Assembly (NCBI GenBank): GCA_034769895.1
Contig: CM068373.1
Location: 201,728,134-201,792,133, forward strand
Direction: 5' to 3'
Length of the DNA: 64,000 bases
DNA from: Magicicada septendecula
Lineage: Eukaryota > Arthropoda > Insecta > Hemiptera > Cicadidae
This document shows positions 9,533-17,846 of this stretch, one piece after another. Under the pieces are notes generated by a model. It was not told where the DNA came from. It made no database searches and was given only the letters and a program-made list of their open reading frames with translations. Numbering within the stretch: the stretch's first letter is position 1; each line of letters begins with the position of its first letter. Both the position numbers and the translations under genes were made by a program.

Positions 9533-9795
9533 CCTTTTTTCGTTATAAATAATGTGTTTGGTGTTACTAAGAACGCTGCAGATCCGTCCGTCTTACGGAA
9601 CAGACACGTTGTATGTTGTGAAACGCTCGTAAAGAATTTTTTCGGAACGTTTATTTTGTACCTTATATTTTCGTCACGGATCAGTGCAACAAATTTACAG
9701 GTCAAAATGTTGTATACAAAAATGTCTATAGGGTATAGTATTGTGTGCTTTAATTCACTACAGCGTATGTACTGGTACGGAGATAACAGCTCCAT
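9514..9795 (-). CDS. Small Polinton protein, function unknown (93 aa)
   Basis: A 93-residue protein with the run CKFVALIRDENIRYKINVPK and a C-terminal LVTPNTLFI stretch. Its core resembles the core of the 115-residue product at 8149-8496. No catalytic motif is visible. Its 3' end overlaps the 173-residue gene. The left boundary of the large duplicated block, 9669, falls within this gene. Confidence 0.6.
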   Translation of the reverse strand: MELLSPYQYIRCSELKHTILYPIDIFVYNILTCKFVALIRDENIRYKINVPKKFFTSVSQHTTCLFRKTDGSAAFLVTPNTLFITKKGCARII

Positions 9796-9933
9796 GCGTC
9801 CGTCTTCAACGCGTGCTGTTCAAACACTGAGGTATGCGATATTAGTGGACTTGGATTAAACACTTTTGCCACGGCAGCATATATTTTCAAACCTTGTGTT
9901 CACTAATCGATTAAATTAAGGCGTGAAAATGAA

Positions 9934-10710
9934 CTAGAAATACGCTCTCATGTAAGCGGTGCATGTGGTTCTACATAAAGGACAAGTATGTAGGGTTATG
10001 GCGCAATTCACACATGTGATAAAATGTCGACAGGGAATAAGTACAACTTCCACGTTTTGTGCGTAACAGACTTTGCACATTGTATCACGATTAGAGCTTC
10101 CTTCTATGTTTTTTATATTCTCCTTGATAGTGTCGACGCGTTGTTCGTTCTCTGCTGTCGCTATTGCTGTTGGTGCTTGCGCTTCGGTAACGATACCCAG
10201 TGCCTTGATGATAAAATTTTTATCTTTCATTAACATTACGTAAGAGCACGCAGGGAAATGACGTGCGTGTTCCATCCAAGCATATTCTCCACGTTCCCAT
10301 TTGTTTAATCCGCCTCCACAGCAAAAACAAATCACTCTATCGTTGCATCCAGTGTAAAAGAAACCCGCTTCTGATAATTCTTTAGGTGTTATCGTTAACG
10401 ATACAGGCCATTCTTTAAAACTCTTTAAACGATTTTCCAAGCTTCTGTAACGCGGGTACGGAGATGTGATTTTTTGAATTAAGATGACTTGCACTTCTTT
10501 ATCGTCTGGTGATAAGGACTTGATTGTTGTTGCTGTCGCTTCACCGCATTGTTTGAAATAGCGGTCGTTCTTGGGTTTGGTATCATCATCATCGAAATCG
10601 TGTGAAAGCATCTTGTGCGTCCTCTCGCGAGTCGTGTTGATGAAACACTGAGCAAAAAAAAAATAGGAAGAAGAGGATAATCGTTTCCCCCTCCACAAAA
10701 TAAAATACAT
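9934..10710 (-). CDS. Inhibitor-of-apoptosis protein with one BIR and a RING (IAP)
   Basis: 258 residues from the first Met; Met34 (MLSHDFDD, ATG at 10609-10611) is the more natural start and drops a hydrophobic stretch of doubtful coding value. The BIR domain spans about 90-157 with zinc ligands C128, C131, H148 and C155. The RING spans about 212-247 with CKVC, the CRH core and a final CPLC. BIR-RING proteins bind caspases or their activators and act as ubiquitin ligases, so this product would block death of the host cell. Baculoviruses and other large DNA viruses carry the same architecture. Here it sits 3' of the capsid gene cluster. Confidence 0.93.
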   Translation of the reverse strand: MYFILWRGKRLSSSSYFFFAQCFINTTRERTHKMLSHDFDDDDTKPKNDRYFKQCGEATATTIKSLSPDDKEVQVILIQKITSPYPRYRSLENRLKSFKEWPVSLTITPKELSEAGFFYTGCNDRVICFCCGGGLNKWERGEYAWMEHARHFPACSYVMLMKDKNFIIKALGIVTEAQAPTAIATAENEQRVDTIKENIKNIEGSSNRDTMCKVCYAQNVEVVLIPCRHFITCVNCAITLHTCPLCRTTCTAYMRAYF

Positions 10711-10910
10711 GAAAAAAGATTACATTTTTTTTTTAATAAAAAAATTACATACATGTAAGTCATACATTACATTCTATTTACAGCAAATATATAAAAATTG
10801 ATTACATTTTTTTTTTTTAAATAAAAATCGCATACATGTAACACATACATTACATTCTAAAAAGCAACATTATATTTACAGCAAAAAAAACAATAATTTA
10901 TAGTAAATGT
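10711..10910. repeat. AT-rich spacer with two ~84-bp imperfect repeats
   Basis: Two units, about 10713-10795 and 10797-10885, each contain GATTACATTTTTTTT, a CATACATGTAA block and CATACATTACATTCTA. They separate the capsid gene from the IAP gene and may hold the IAP promoter. Confidence 0.7.
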
Positions 10911-12152
10911 TTAATTATGTCTGCGCACTGTGTTGGATAACGGAGTGTACACGTTGAGCGAATCATGCAGTATCAAGCAGTAGGCCGCGGTCAGAGCGGG
11001 GAAATTGCTCGATGACTCGAATTCCAATCTGACGTGGACTGGTGAAGACTTGAGCGACTCATCCTGTCTGCTACAATCGAAGACGAATAACGGTGCTTTT
11101 GCTATGAACTCAGTAGGCGTTAGAAGTACGTTGGGTTGACTTCTGTGGTAGTATGACTTTTGAAATCGTGTATACATGTCGTACAGCAATGCATAACGTC
11201 CGTTATCGATATCCAGGTTCAGGTTATCGTACGGGTAGTATTTGTCGTTCAAAAAGAGTCTCGCATTTGTCACATTGCAGTGATCGAATTCGCCGGCATG
11301 TTTTTTCAGATTATTCTTTCTGCTGGTCTGGAAGGTGAGTATCACGTACCGCGGTTTCTCCAGTTGTGTAGTTGTTTTCACTGTCCAAGTCTGTCTGTCA
11401 GTCGTTGGTAAAACCGGGTACTCGTGCAGTTTCCAACTACGAAACGGTAAGAATAGTGGTAGGTCTTTGCGTATGATATCCAATAATCGTATCCGTACTT
11501 CATTGTTCACGTACACGAACGGTATCATCCAAGAGATTTTTGTTAGTTCTATATCAGCGTTAGCGGGCGCATCCGTAGACGAGAACAGAGCGTTAACGTC
11601 AGTGGAAGTGCGTAATAGTATCAGTTCTTGTTTCATGTTTAAAATAACATGTGTGAAATCTTCAGCAAATCCCATCAGCATCCTCAACGGTATGCAAAAG
11701 TTGAATTCATTATTTTTACCAGATGGTGTTAGCTCGTCAGCTGTAGGAGCAACCCAACCGGCATTTTGCATCGAAACAATGTCCTGCTTGCTGGCAGATA
11801 GTATGGTTTTAATAGTGGATGTGATGCCAACACTCTTGGTACGATCTACTTCCACGCCGGCCAATTCGTAACGGATTTCTTCGAAGAGAAACGCAATCGC
11901 ATTGTTTATCATTTTCACGTTCACATTACCAGTGGCAGTGGTTTTTTTGCTCAACTTGCCTTCAACGTACAGGAAACTTTCCATCGGTAAAGTGAAGACT
12001 TCCTGTTGCAGGATAGGTATGCGTATCTCATCATTATTTCCATATCGTGACGCCGACGCGTACGGTGCATGAGGATGATATTCATAATGTGTGATGTTGT
12101 CTTCAAAGAACGGCCGACGTTCAACCGATAAGACTATACCGCTGTCCGTCAT
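10911..12152 (-). CDS. Major capsid protein (hexon-like, double jelly roll)
   Basis: 413 residues, starting MTDSGIVLSVERRPFFEDN. Length, beta-rich composition and position directly beside the penton and protease genes fit the adintovirus/Polinton hexon, which builds the facets of the icosahedral shell from trimers. Recognisable blocks include YEYHPHAPYA near the N-terminus, an ELAGVEVDR segment, and a late FPALTAAYCLILHD block. There is only one base between its start and the stop of the small gene upstream, so the structural genes form a compact block. Double jelly-roll assignment is by family knowledge, not a visible motif. Confidence 0.85.
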   Translation of the reverse strand: MTDSGIVLSVERRPFFEDNITHYEYHPHAPYASASRYGNNDEIRIPILQQEVFTLPMESFLYVEGKLSKKTTATGNVNVKMINNAIAFLFEEIRYELAGVEVDRTKSVGITSTIKTILSASKQDIVSMQNAGWVAPTADELTPSGKNNEFNFCIPLRMLMGFAEDFTHVILNMKQELILLRTSTDVNALFSSTDAPANADIELTKISWMIPFVYVNNEVRIRLLDIIRKDLPLFLPFRSWKLHEYPVLPTTDRQTWTVKTTTQLEKPRYVILTFQTSRKNNLKKHAGEFDHCNVTNARLFLNDKYYPYDNLNLDIDNGRYALLYDMYTRFQKSYYHRSQPNVLLTPTEFIAKAPLFVFDCSRQDESLKSSPVHVRLEFESSSNFPALTAAYCLILHDSLNVYTPLSNTVRRHN

Positions 12153-12153
12153 G

Positions 12154-12342
12154 TTACTTGTTTCTCTTGAGTTTGAATCCTAGTGAAATCAGGTAGCGTC
12201 GGTTAGTTGCTGTTAATCGTGTCAACGACGAACGTCTACTGATACCTTTTCCAAAAGTGTTGTCCTCTTTTATCTTGTAGCGCAAGCCGTCGCTACCTCC
12301 GCTCTTCATCATCATGGAGGTTTCGGTAAAATAAATTCCCAT
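12154..12342 (-). CDS. Small basic structural protein (62 aa)
   Basis: 62 residues with many K and R and a C-terminal RYLISLGFKLKRNK. It is packed tightly between the penton gene (5-base gap) and the capsid gene (1-base gap), which argues that it is real. Small basic products in adenovirus-like gene blocks are often virion core or cement proteins; that role is inference. Confidence 0.6.
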   Translation of the reverse strand: MGIYFTETSMMMKSGGSDGLRYKIKEDNTFGKGISRRSSLTRLTATNRRYLISLGFKLKRNK

Positions 12343-12347
12343 GATTA

Positions 12348-13094
12348 CTACACACGTTTCAAATGTATACGTGCGGTGATGACTTCCCCTTGAAAATTCA
12401 CAATATCACCGTCCTGATCGTGTACGGACACTGTAACGTTACGCAAGTGTAGTACGTTAAGCGGAAAATAAATGACGTTTCTAGGCGTTTCGACTATCTT
12501 GAATCCTGGCTCAACTGTTGGATAGAACGAGTGCAATATATGCTCGTTTCGACCCGCCTTGTATGAACCTTGAACAGCGTTACACCTTATCTCCAAAACG
12601 TTCACTTTGTTAATGTTTACAGGCGCATCCGACGTGTGTAATATATACGCTTCTAACTTGCGGCTCTTGGAAAAACCCAACATGGTACCGATCGTGTGTT
12701 CTGTACATCCGAAATCGATATCATATGAACAATAAATTTCACATTTCAATGTGTTGTTGTTGGGTCGTAGAGAAAATTTCGGGTCTGCTAGTTCTTTTTT
12801 CAGGTACGTTTCAATATCACTGATTTCATACACACCGGTCGGTATATTGACAGGGTCTAACGTTTTACGTGCTCCCTTTAGTACAGGAAAGACATTGTTT
12901 TTTCCACTCTCCACGTTCGGTATAGAGTTGTACGTGGTAAAGTCCAGCAGTCCTGCGTACCATTCACCGTCCGTCAATTCAAGCGGTGGAAAAAAGTCAC
13001 AAACCAGTGCGCTCGGATCCGTTCCTGTGACGGTGACCGTAAGCGAAGACATCTTGTAGTTTACTGATCGTTCGATGTCAAAAACTCTAAACAT
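12348..13094 (-). CDS. Minor capsid/penton protein (single jelly roll)
   Basis: 248 residues from the first Met; Met15 (MSSLTVTVTG) removes a 34-base overlap with the protease gene and is the likelier start. The early block CDFFPPLELTDGEWYAGLLD and the following YNSIPNV segment are typical of adintovirus penton proteins, which sit at the vertices of the shell. The C-terminus ends in a run of beta strands. It is neighbour to both protease and hexon, the standard virion block. Confidence 0.82.
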   Translation of the reverse strand: MFRVFDIERSVNYKMSSLTVTVTGTDPSALVCDFFPPLELTDGEWYAGLLDFTTYNSIPNVESGKNNVFPVLKGARKTLDPVNIPTGVYEISDIETYLKKELADPKFSLRPNNNTLKCEIYCSYDIDFGCTEHTIGTMLGFSKSRKLEAYILHTSDAPVNINKVNVLEIRCNAVQGSYKAGRNEHILHSFYPTVEPGFKIVETPRNVIYFPLNVLHLRNVTVSVHDQDGDIVNFQGEVITARIHLKRV

Positions 13095-13420
13095 AAATGT
13101 CCGCAGATGACTGTATCCGACGGCTGTTTTCGCATGTAATTGTAATGAACGTCGGTCACGTTCGATCCAAAGTACCGCATTAGCTCGACAGGTGGACGTA
13201 GATTGCCGAATCCATCAAAGTACCAGACTCTGTCGCCTCGCTTCTTGTAGCATACCCAGTGCGTGCCCGGTCCGCTAGCATCGTCCAGATTCACGATCGC
13301 ACTTTCGTTCACCCACGGTGATGTACTAGGAAGTGCGTCGCGCATGTACACACCTCTGAAATAGGGTATACGCAATCGTTTCGTGTACTCATAAAGATCA
13401 TGATCGGTCAATGCACGCAC
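13061..13420 (-). CDS. Adenain-type maturation cysteine protease
   Basis: 119 residues. The catalytic layout is visible: H54 in GTHWVCY, D69 in WYFDGFG, Q99, and nucleophile C106 in CGHLCLEFL. The order and spacing follow the adenovirus protease, which has His54, an acidic partner, Gln and Cys. It would cleave virion precursor proteins during particle maturation. It is compact compared with the ~200-residue adenovirus enzyme but typical of Polinton proteases. It lies between the phospholipase and penton genes. Confidence 0.92.
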   Translation of the reverse strand: MRALTDHDLYEYTKRLRIPYFRGVYMRDALPSTSPWVNESAIVNLDDASGPGTHWVCYKKRGDRVWYFDGFGNLRPPVELMRYFGSNVTDVHYNYMRKQPSDTVICGHLCLEFLTSNDQ

Positions 13421-13431
13421 GGGTATTTTGA

Positions 13432-14076
13432 TTAGTTTTTTCGGTACGGTCGAAGATAGAGTCCTGAAGCCTTTTTACCGCCACTCCTTCTTCGTCGTTT
13501 TCCTGTCCCTGTTGTCGTCGTCCTCCTCCTCTTCCTGATTATCGTGCGTCGAACCGGCTTGCGTCGTCTGGTGCGACGTCGACGTTTACGCACACCACCA
13601 CCACCACTACAGCATAGCCCGCTGCCTAACGCAGATTTCACCTTCATTGCTGCTGCTACGGCTGCTGCGTACGCTCTTTCACTGATGCCTGAATTCAAAG
13701 CTTTAACTCGTTCCCACGCTTTACCGGCTAGCACACGATCCGCTAAACCTCGTCGTTCGTTGTCCTTGTACTTGCTGTAAGCGATATCGTGTTCGCGACA
13801 GGCTTCGTCCAACTCGTTGATTCCTCGATCACCACGACTCAATCTCTCCTCTAGTTTCGTTCCTGGTCCGCAGAACCTGTAGCCAGGCAGATGTAGTTCT
13901 ACCGGTAATACGTCCACCGCTCGATTGATCAGTGTAGGTACTGACTTCGCGACGAATGGTACCGCGCTTTTAACTATTTTTCCGATAAGACCACGCCCCC
14001 CTTTTTTTTTATCAACACGGCTACGTAGTTCATACATGACTACTGTTTCGTTTGCTCTCGATAAAGAGATCTCCAA
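13432..14076 (-). CDS. Virion phospholipase A2-like protein with basic tail
   Basis: 214 residues; Met14 is an alternative start. The calcium loop CGPGT (69-73) and the catalytic ACREHD (92-97) with His96-Asp97 are those of the phospholipase A2 domain of parvovirus VP1 proteins. A glycine/lysine-rich N-terminus leads in, followed by an alanine-rich helix and a very basic arginine tail, about 160-205, that could bind DNA. In parvoviruses this domain opens the endosome during entry. Its 5' end overlaps the fibre-like gene by 37 bases, so the two are translationally close. Confidence 0.88.
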   Translation of the reverse strand: MEISLSRANETVVMYELRSRVDKKKGGRGLIGKIVKSAVPFVAKSVPTLINRAVDVLPVELHLPGYRFCGPGTKLEERLSRGDRGINELDEACREHDIAYSKYKDNERRGLADRVLAGKAWERVKALNSGISERAYAAAVAAAMKVKSALGSGLCCSGGGGVRKRRRRTRRRKPVRRTIIRKRRRTTTTGTGKRRRRSGGKKASGLYLRPYRKN

Positions 14077-15017
14077 TCTTGCTCGTTGTTGGATTTGTCC
14101 AGATCACTAATCAACACGCTCGTCTCCGTCTTGTTCATAAGTAGTAAGTCTGCCTCTTCGGCACCAAGTGAAGTACGCGCTGCGCGTGTATGCAATTTAT
14201 AGATATACGATACCACTTTCTCCCAACGATGTTGGAACACTTTTGCGAGTTTGTACGTTTCGCTCTTCGCGTACCGCTTCACGTCCTCCAATTGACGCGC
14301 GTTCACTGCATCTGTGGCCCGTGCGCCACCATCGCCAACGTTTAGAATGGTTTTTCCTTGTGCGTTGAAATAAGCATCGTTTACCGCGGTGATTGTGTGT
14401 CGGTTCAAAAATTCCAAATTCACTGCATCCTTGTTGTTCATGGGTGGAGCTAACTGTGTTATCCGCACATTGCCGACCATTAGGTTAGAGTTCGTATCCT
14501 TCGGTATGATTTTCGAGTCCACGTATATTTTGGTCGCGGCGTCTCTCGCACGAATCGGTTCCCTCAGAGACTGTATGCGATGGTCTCGTGCGTCGACGAC
14601 AGCCCCGTTCTTCTTGTTCGGTACCAATTGTGTGAAACGTAAGCACGAGTAGTCTACGTACTGCTTGTTGACAGCGTCCGCGAGATCGACAGGAGCGCCG
14701 ACGTTGACGAGCTTACGACCTTTCGCATCTATTCCTTGCGCCGCCGTCGACGAATCGCCAGCTAACAGACAATTGTCACGCACAAAGCGCAGTGAAACTG
14801 CATCGCTATCATCGCGCGGTTCGCCCAAATTATGTATTTTTTTTCCCGCTACATCAAAGTGTCCGTCCCCGGTCATTGTGATACCAATATCCTCTCGCAG
14901 ACTGCGTCGCGTCTCTCTTCGCGCTCTGACAGCGCTCTGGTGTCTACCAAACTTGTCGACACTCATCTCGTGAATGATGCGCCTCGTTCGTTGTGCACGG
15001 CATTTATACGTATTCAC
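14040..15017 (-). CDS. Fibre-like protein with ~35-residue repeats
   Basis: 325 residues. About five repeats of a pattern like G-x-I-x-N-L-G-x-P-x-x-x-x-D-A-V-x-x-x-(Y/F)-V run from about residue 45 to 250, for example NVGAPVDLADAVNKQYVD and NVGDGGARATDAVNARQL. Such repeats occur in phage and virus tail or fibre shafts that form trimers. A C-terminal helical part follows. Position between phospholipase and metalloproteinase, and overlap with both (37 and 14 bases), supports a virion or attachment role. Receptor binding is inference. Confidence 0.72.
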   Translation of the reverse strand: MNTYKCRAQRTRRIIHEMSVDKFGRHQSAVRARRETRRSLREDIGITMTGDGHFDVAGKKIHNLGEPRDDSDAVSLRFVRDNCLLAGDSSTAAQGIDAKGRKLVNVGAPVDLADAVNKQYVDYSCLRFTQLVPNKKNGAVVDARDHRIQSLREPIRARDAATKIYVDSKIIPKDTNSNLMVGNVRITQLAPPMNNKDAVNLEFLNRHTITAVNDAYFNAQGKTILNVGDGGARATDAVNARQLEDVKRYAKSETYKLAKVFQHRWEKVVSYIYKLHTRAARTSLGAEEADLLLMNKTETSVLISDLDKSNNEQDWRSLYREQTKQ

Positions 15018-16557
15018 GTAATAAATCGATTAGTTTTGATACGATCGTACTGTCTATGCATTTTATTCCGACAACGGATAGTGCGTCGTTATGTTTTCCT
15101 TTTACAATCGTATCTAGAAATTCATCGTACACGTATACGTGTGTGTCTTTGAAGAAATACATTTTTCCGTCGATATATCGGACCGCACTATCAACGGCTT
15201 CTGGTAAGCCGACAAAACGATCTTTAACATAACCATGTTTCTTGATCGTGAACGTGCACTCGTCTATCTCACTGTAATACATATCGTTGTACAACAGAAG
15301 AGTTCGACCCGTGTACGTGTGTATTGCAGCGTTTATTTTCGTCATCGTGCGAACACCGAGCGTTGTGATTGAACGCGGATACCCGTTCACCGGCTGCAGA
15401 CTGTGTATATCAAACATGTATACATAGTTGTCTACGAAAAGCACCACTTCTTCGGTCCGCGGTCTCTGGTACATTGCCGAAACGTTGGTGAACGTCGGCG
15501 GTAAGAAAGTCAACCAATCCGTTAACAGAAGCGGACTCTCGCCCGTTCGCTTCGACTCGATATCCAATGTCCACAAAAAGTTATCGTGCACGATATACAG
15601 ATGTCTGTTGATTATTAAAAATTGGTTAACGTTCTTTAGTTGACATAAATCCGTTGTCGTCCGCAAGGTCTCGTTCGTTGTCGGTGTCGTCGTCGTCGTT
15701 GACGTCGTCGTCGACGTTGACGTTGTCGTCGACGTCGTAGCGGGCGGCGGCGGCGGCTTCCCGTACAAGCGTTGAATGCCTCTTATATCGTCGTCTCTCA
15801 GGTCGAACGGTCCGTCCGAGCGTGGTACGTAGAACGGGTACATGATCGAATCCCTCTCGAGGGAATGTGACAGTCCTAACGCGTGTCCGATTTCGTGCGT
15901 TAGCACCTGAAGAAAACTGGTCTGATCGTCCGGTATTTCGGTTGCGTTTGTATAATTCCACGACTCGTAGTAGTCCATATGTATTTCAGTAGTGTTATAC
16001 GGTAAATCGGGCGGGTAGTAAGCGTGAGCGAGTATACCTCCTCGTCCGTCCAAATCGTACCCGCAGATCGTGCACCTGGAAGTCAGACACCTGTGTTTAA
16101 AATATTTCATAGCGATAACCATGTCTGCGTTTATGTCGTTGGGTCGATATTCGAATTCCAGATTCGAATGTTTCTGCCACACAGCGAACGCTTGTCGCGA
16201 CGCTTCGATAGCGCTGACGCTACCGTGAAAGAATCGCCACGACAGACGTTTCTTGGCCCACGGCGTTCGTAAGGTGTACGACACGAAATCTTCGTTACCA
16301 CATCTCCGCGCACGCATCAGATTCATCGTTTCATTGTTCAATTCTCCATTTACGGTTAAATTGTAATTCACTTGAAACGTGCGAAGGTAGGCGTCCATAT
16401 CGATGGTAGTGTTGTCCGTGAGTCGTAAACTATCGTCGGGCACGTATCCGTATCGCACCAAATAATCTATAGCGAAATCTACATCGTTAGCGTTAACGGA
16501 CGATGCGACGACGACGGCACTTGTGCACGCAATAATAAACAGTAGCACGATATCCAT
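15004..16557 (-). CDS. Secreted matrix metalloproteinase (captured host-type gene)
   Basis: 517 residues with the full domain order of an animal matrix metalloproteinase. There is a signal peptide (about 1-23) and a peptidoglycan-binding-like propeptide (24-85) with cysteine-switch residue C86 in RRCGNED. The catalytic domain has zinc site HEIGHALGLSH (221-231) and Met-turn M239. A proline/threonine linker (about 268-300) leads to a hemopexin-like C-terminus. No membrane anchor is seen. It would cut extracellular matrix. Baculovirus, entomopoxvirus and ascovirus metalloproteinases are precedents for viral capture; the gene has no introns here, as expected for a captured or processed copy. It overlaps the fibre-like gene by 14 bases. 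Confidence 0.93.
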   Translation of the reverse strand: MDIVLLFIIACTSAVVVASSVNANDVDFAIDYLVRYGYVPDDSLRLTDNTTIDMDAYLRTFQVNYNLTVNGELNNETMNLMRARRCGNEDFVSYTLRTPWAKKRLSWRFFHGSVSAIEASRQAFAVWQKHSNLEFEYRPNDINADMVIAMKYFKHRCLTSRCTICGYDLDGRGGILAHAYYPPDLPYNTTEIHMDYYESWNYTNATEIPDDQTSFLQVLTHEIGHALGLSHSLERDSIMYPFYVPRSDGPFDLRDDDIRGIQRLYGKPPPPPATTSTTTSTSTTTSTTTTTPTTNETLRTTTDLCQLKNVNQFLIINRHLYIVHDNFLWTLDIESKRTGESPLLLTDWLTFLPPTFTNVSAMYQRPRTEEVVLFVDNYVYMFDIHSLQPVNGYPRSITTLGVRTMTKINAAIHTYTGRTLLLYNDMYYSEIDECTFTIKKHGYVKDRFVGLPEAVDSAVRYIDGKMYFFKDTHVYVYDEFLDTIVKGKHNDALSVVGIKCIDSTIVSKLIDLLREYV

Positions 16558-16726
16558 GTTGTCACAACCAAACGTGGAATGTCCCCCGGTGCGTGTACGA
16601 CAGTATTATTTATACTTTATCGGCTTTCAGAATCGAATAGGGAGCACATGGCATTAACGAGTCCTTTAAGATCGATTCCATGCTGCTGCTGCTGCTAATG
16701 TCAGATGATGATATATACCGCTCTTG
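16558..16726. other. Short spacer between metalloproteinase and DUF8207-like genes
   Basis: AT/GC-mixed spacer with a TATTTATACTTTAT block at about 16607-16620 that could be a TATA region for the metalloproteinase read on the minus strand, and a short CTG run at 16681-16695. Confidence 0.4.
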
Positions 16727-17764
16727 TTATACGATTATGTCTGCTTCACGTAGTTCTTCCACTATGGAGACGATTTCGTTCGTGTGCCCACTGTTTCCAA
16801 CACGTTGTGATGCCATTAACAGTCGCAATCTGTCCACCAGTTCGTTCGGATCGTCCCAGTGCACGTAATCGATTTTGTCTTTTTTTCTCGTTAGCGTCAT
16901 ATACGATGTATCAATATTATTATGCCCCTGTCCTGTACGTTTCGGTGGAAACAGTTGCGATATTATTCGTTTATACTTTACACCTCTGTTCGCGTTCACC
17001 TGTGCGTTCGCTAAGTAATACTGCTTATGCGCGTTGGTGTTACGCAGTATATCTTTGTACGCTTTCAGATCTGATTCCTTGTAAATATTTTCATTAGGAT
17101 GCTTCATGAATACAAGTTCGTAGAGTCCAGGTGTACCTTTGTATCGTTTACCGTTGATAAGAATCGTATCGTCCTTATCGATTTCGAACTGTGAATCACC
17201 AATCATCCATTTTCCGTTTTCATGTCTTACACCGTACGTATAGTCCATCAGACGATCGCGTTCGGACGAAACGATCATACGCATGTACTTGTTCGCTAAC
17301 GATTCACTGTCGTATTTGTCCTGAAAATATCTACGCCCTTCACGTCTTCCTTCCGGTGTGTCTAACATTTTTTCAATGTTTTGACTAGGATCGTCCTCAT
17401 CGTCATCACCTGATGTTTCGGCTATCACGGGTGTTTTCAGGAAAGACGGTTTCGTTCGGGAACGAAGTGGTGTTCCTACATCGCTCTTACTAATTGCATC
17501 TAATGGATCCTCTTCTTCTTCTTCTTCCTCTTCTTCTTCTTGTTTCATTTTTTTCACTCTTATCGGCTTTTCATTTGTTGTTTTACGTTTCTTTTCAAGC
17601 AATGCTTGCGAAATATTTTGTAACGGTTCCAGAATCGGTTTGTAACTTTTGGATAACGTTGCTTCTTCTTCACGAATACCATGTTTTAACGCACGGTATT
17701 TCTTCCGTATGTCATCACTGATCGTGTCGATATCACGTGCTAATCGTTTTTTCTTGTCATCCAT
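16727..17764 (-). CDS. DUF8207-like Polinton protein (345 aa)
   Basis: 345 residues. The N-terminal ~75 residues are charged and helical, possibly coiled coil. A poly-glutamate run follows, with a low-complexity acidic linker to about 130. The C-terminal domain carries YGVRHENGKWMIGD, then the KGTPGLYELVF block and DILRNTNAHKQY, the signature of a domain common in arthropod Polintons and annotated as DUF8207. Function is unknown. It lies between the metalloproteinase and packaging ATPase genes, which is a usual place for it and suggests a virion or packaging role. Confidence 0.82.
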   Translation of the reverse strand: MDDKKKRLARDIDTISDDIRKKYRALKHGIREEEATLSKSYKPILEPLQNISQALLEKKRKTTNEKPIRVKKMKQEEEEEEEEEEDPLDAISKSDVGTPLRSRTKPSFLKTPVIAETSGDDDEDDPSQNIEKMLDTPEGRREGRRYFQDKYDSESLANKYMRMIVSSERDRLMDYTYGVRHENGKWMIGDSQFEIDKDDTILINGKRYKGTPGLYELVFMKHPNENIYKESDLKAYKDILRNTNAHKQYYLANAQVNANRGVKYKRIISQLFPPKRTGQGHNNIDTSYMTLTRKKDKIDYVHWDDPNELVDRLRLLMASQRVGNSGHTNEIVSIVEELREADIIV

Positions 17765-17846
17765 TTCGATAAACGGTAGTACGACAACTAAAGTCGTTGA
17801 CAGCAGGACACGTGTATTTAGCTAAACTTTTGACAATTTTTTTTGT

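Noticed and set aside
11335-11871. 178-residue plus-strand frame opposite the capsid gene
   Set aside because: Shadow of the well-supported minus-strand capsid gene with no domain of its own.
15626-15961. 111-residue minus-strand frame within the metalloproteinase gene
   Set aside because: Alternative frame over the threonine linker and catalytic domain; the acidic run comes from the repetitive linker codons.
16705-17097. 130-residue plus-strand frame opposite the DUF8207-like gene
   Set aside because: Antisense shadow; composition is not protein-like and the opposite strand has a recognised domain.
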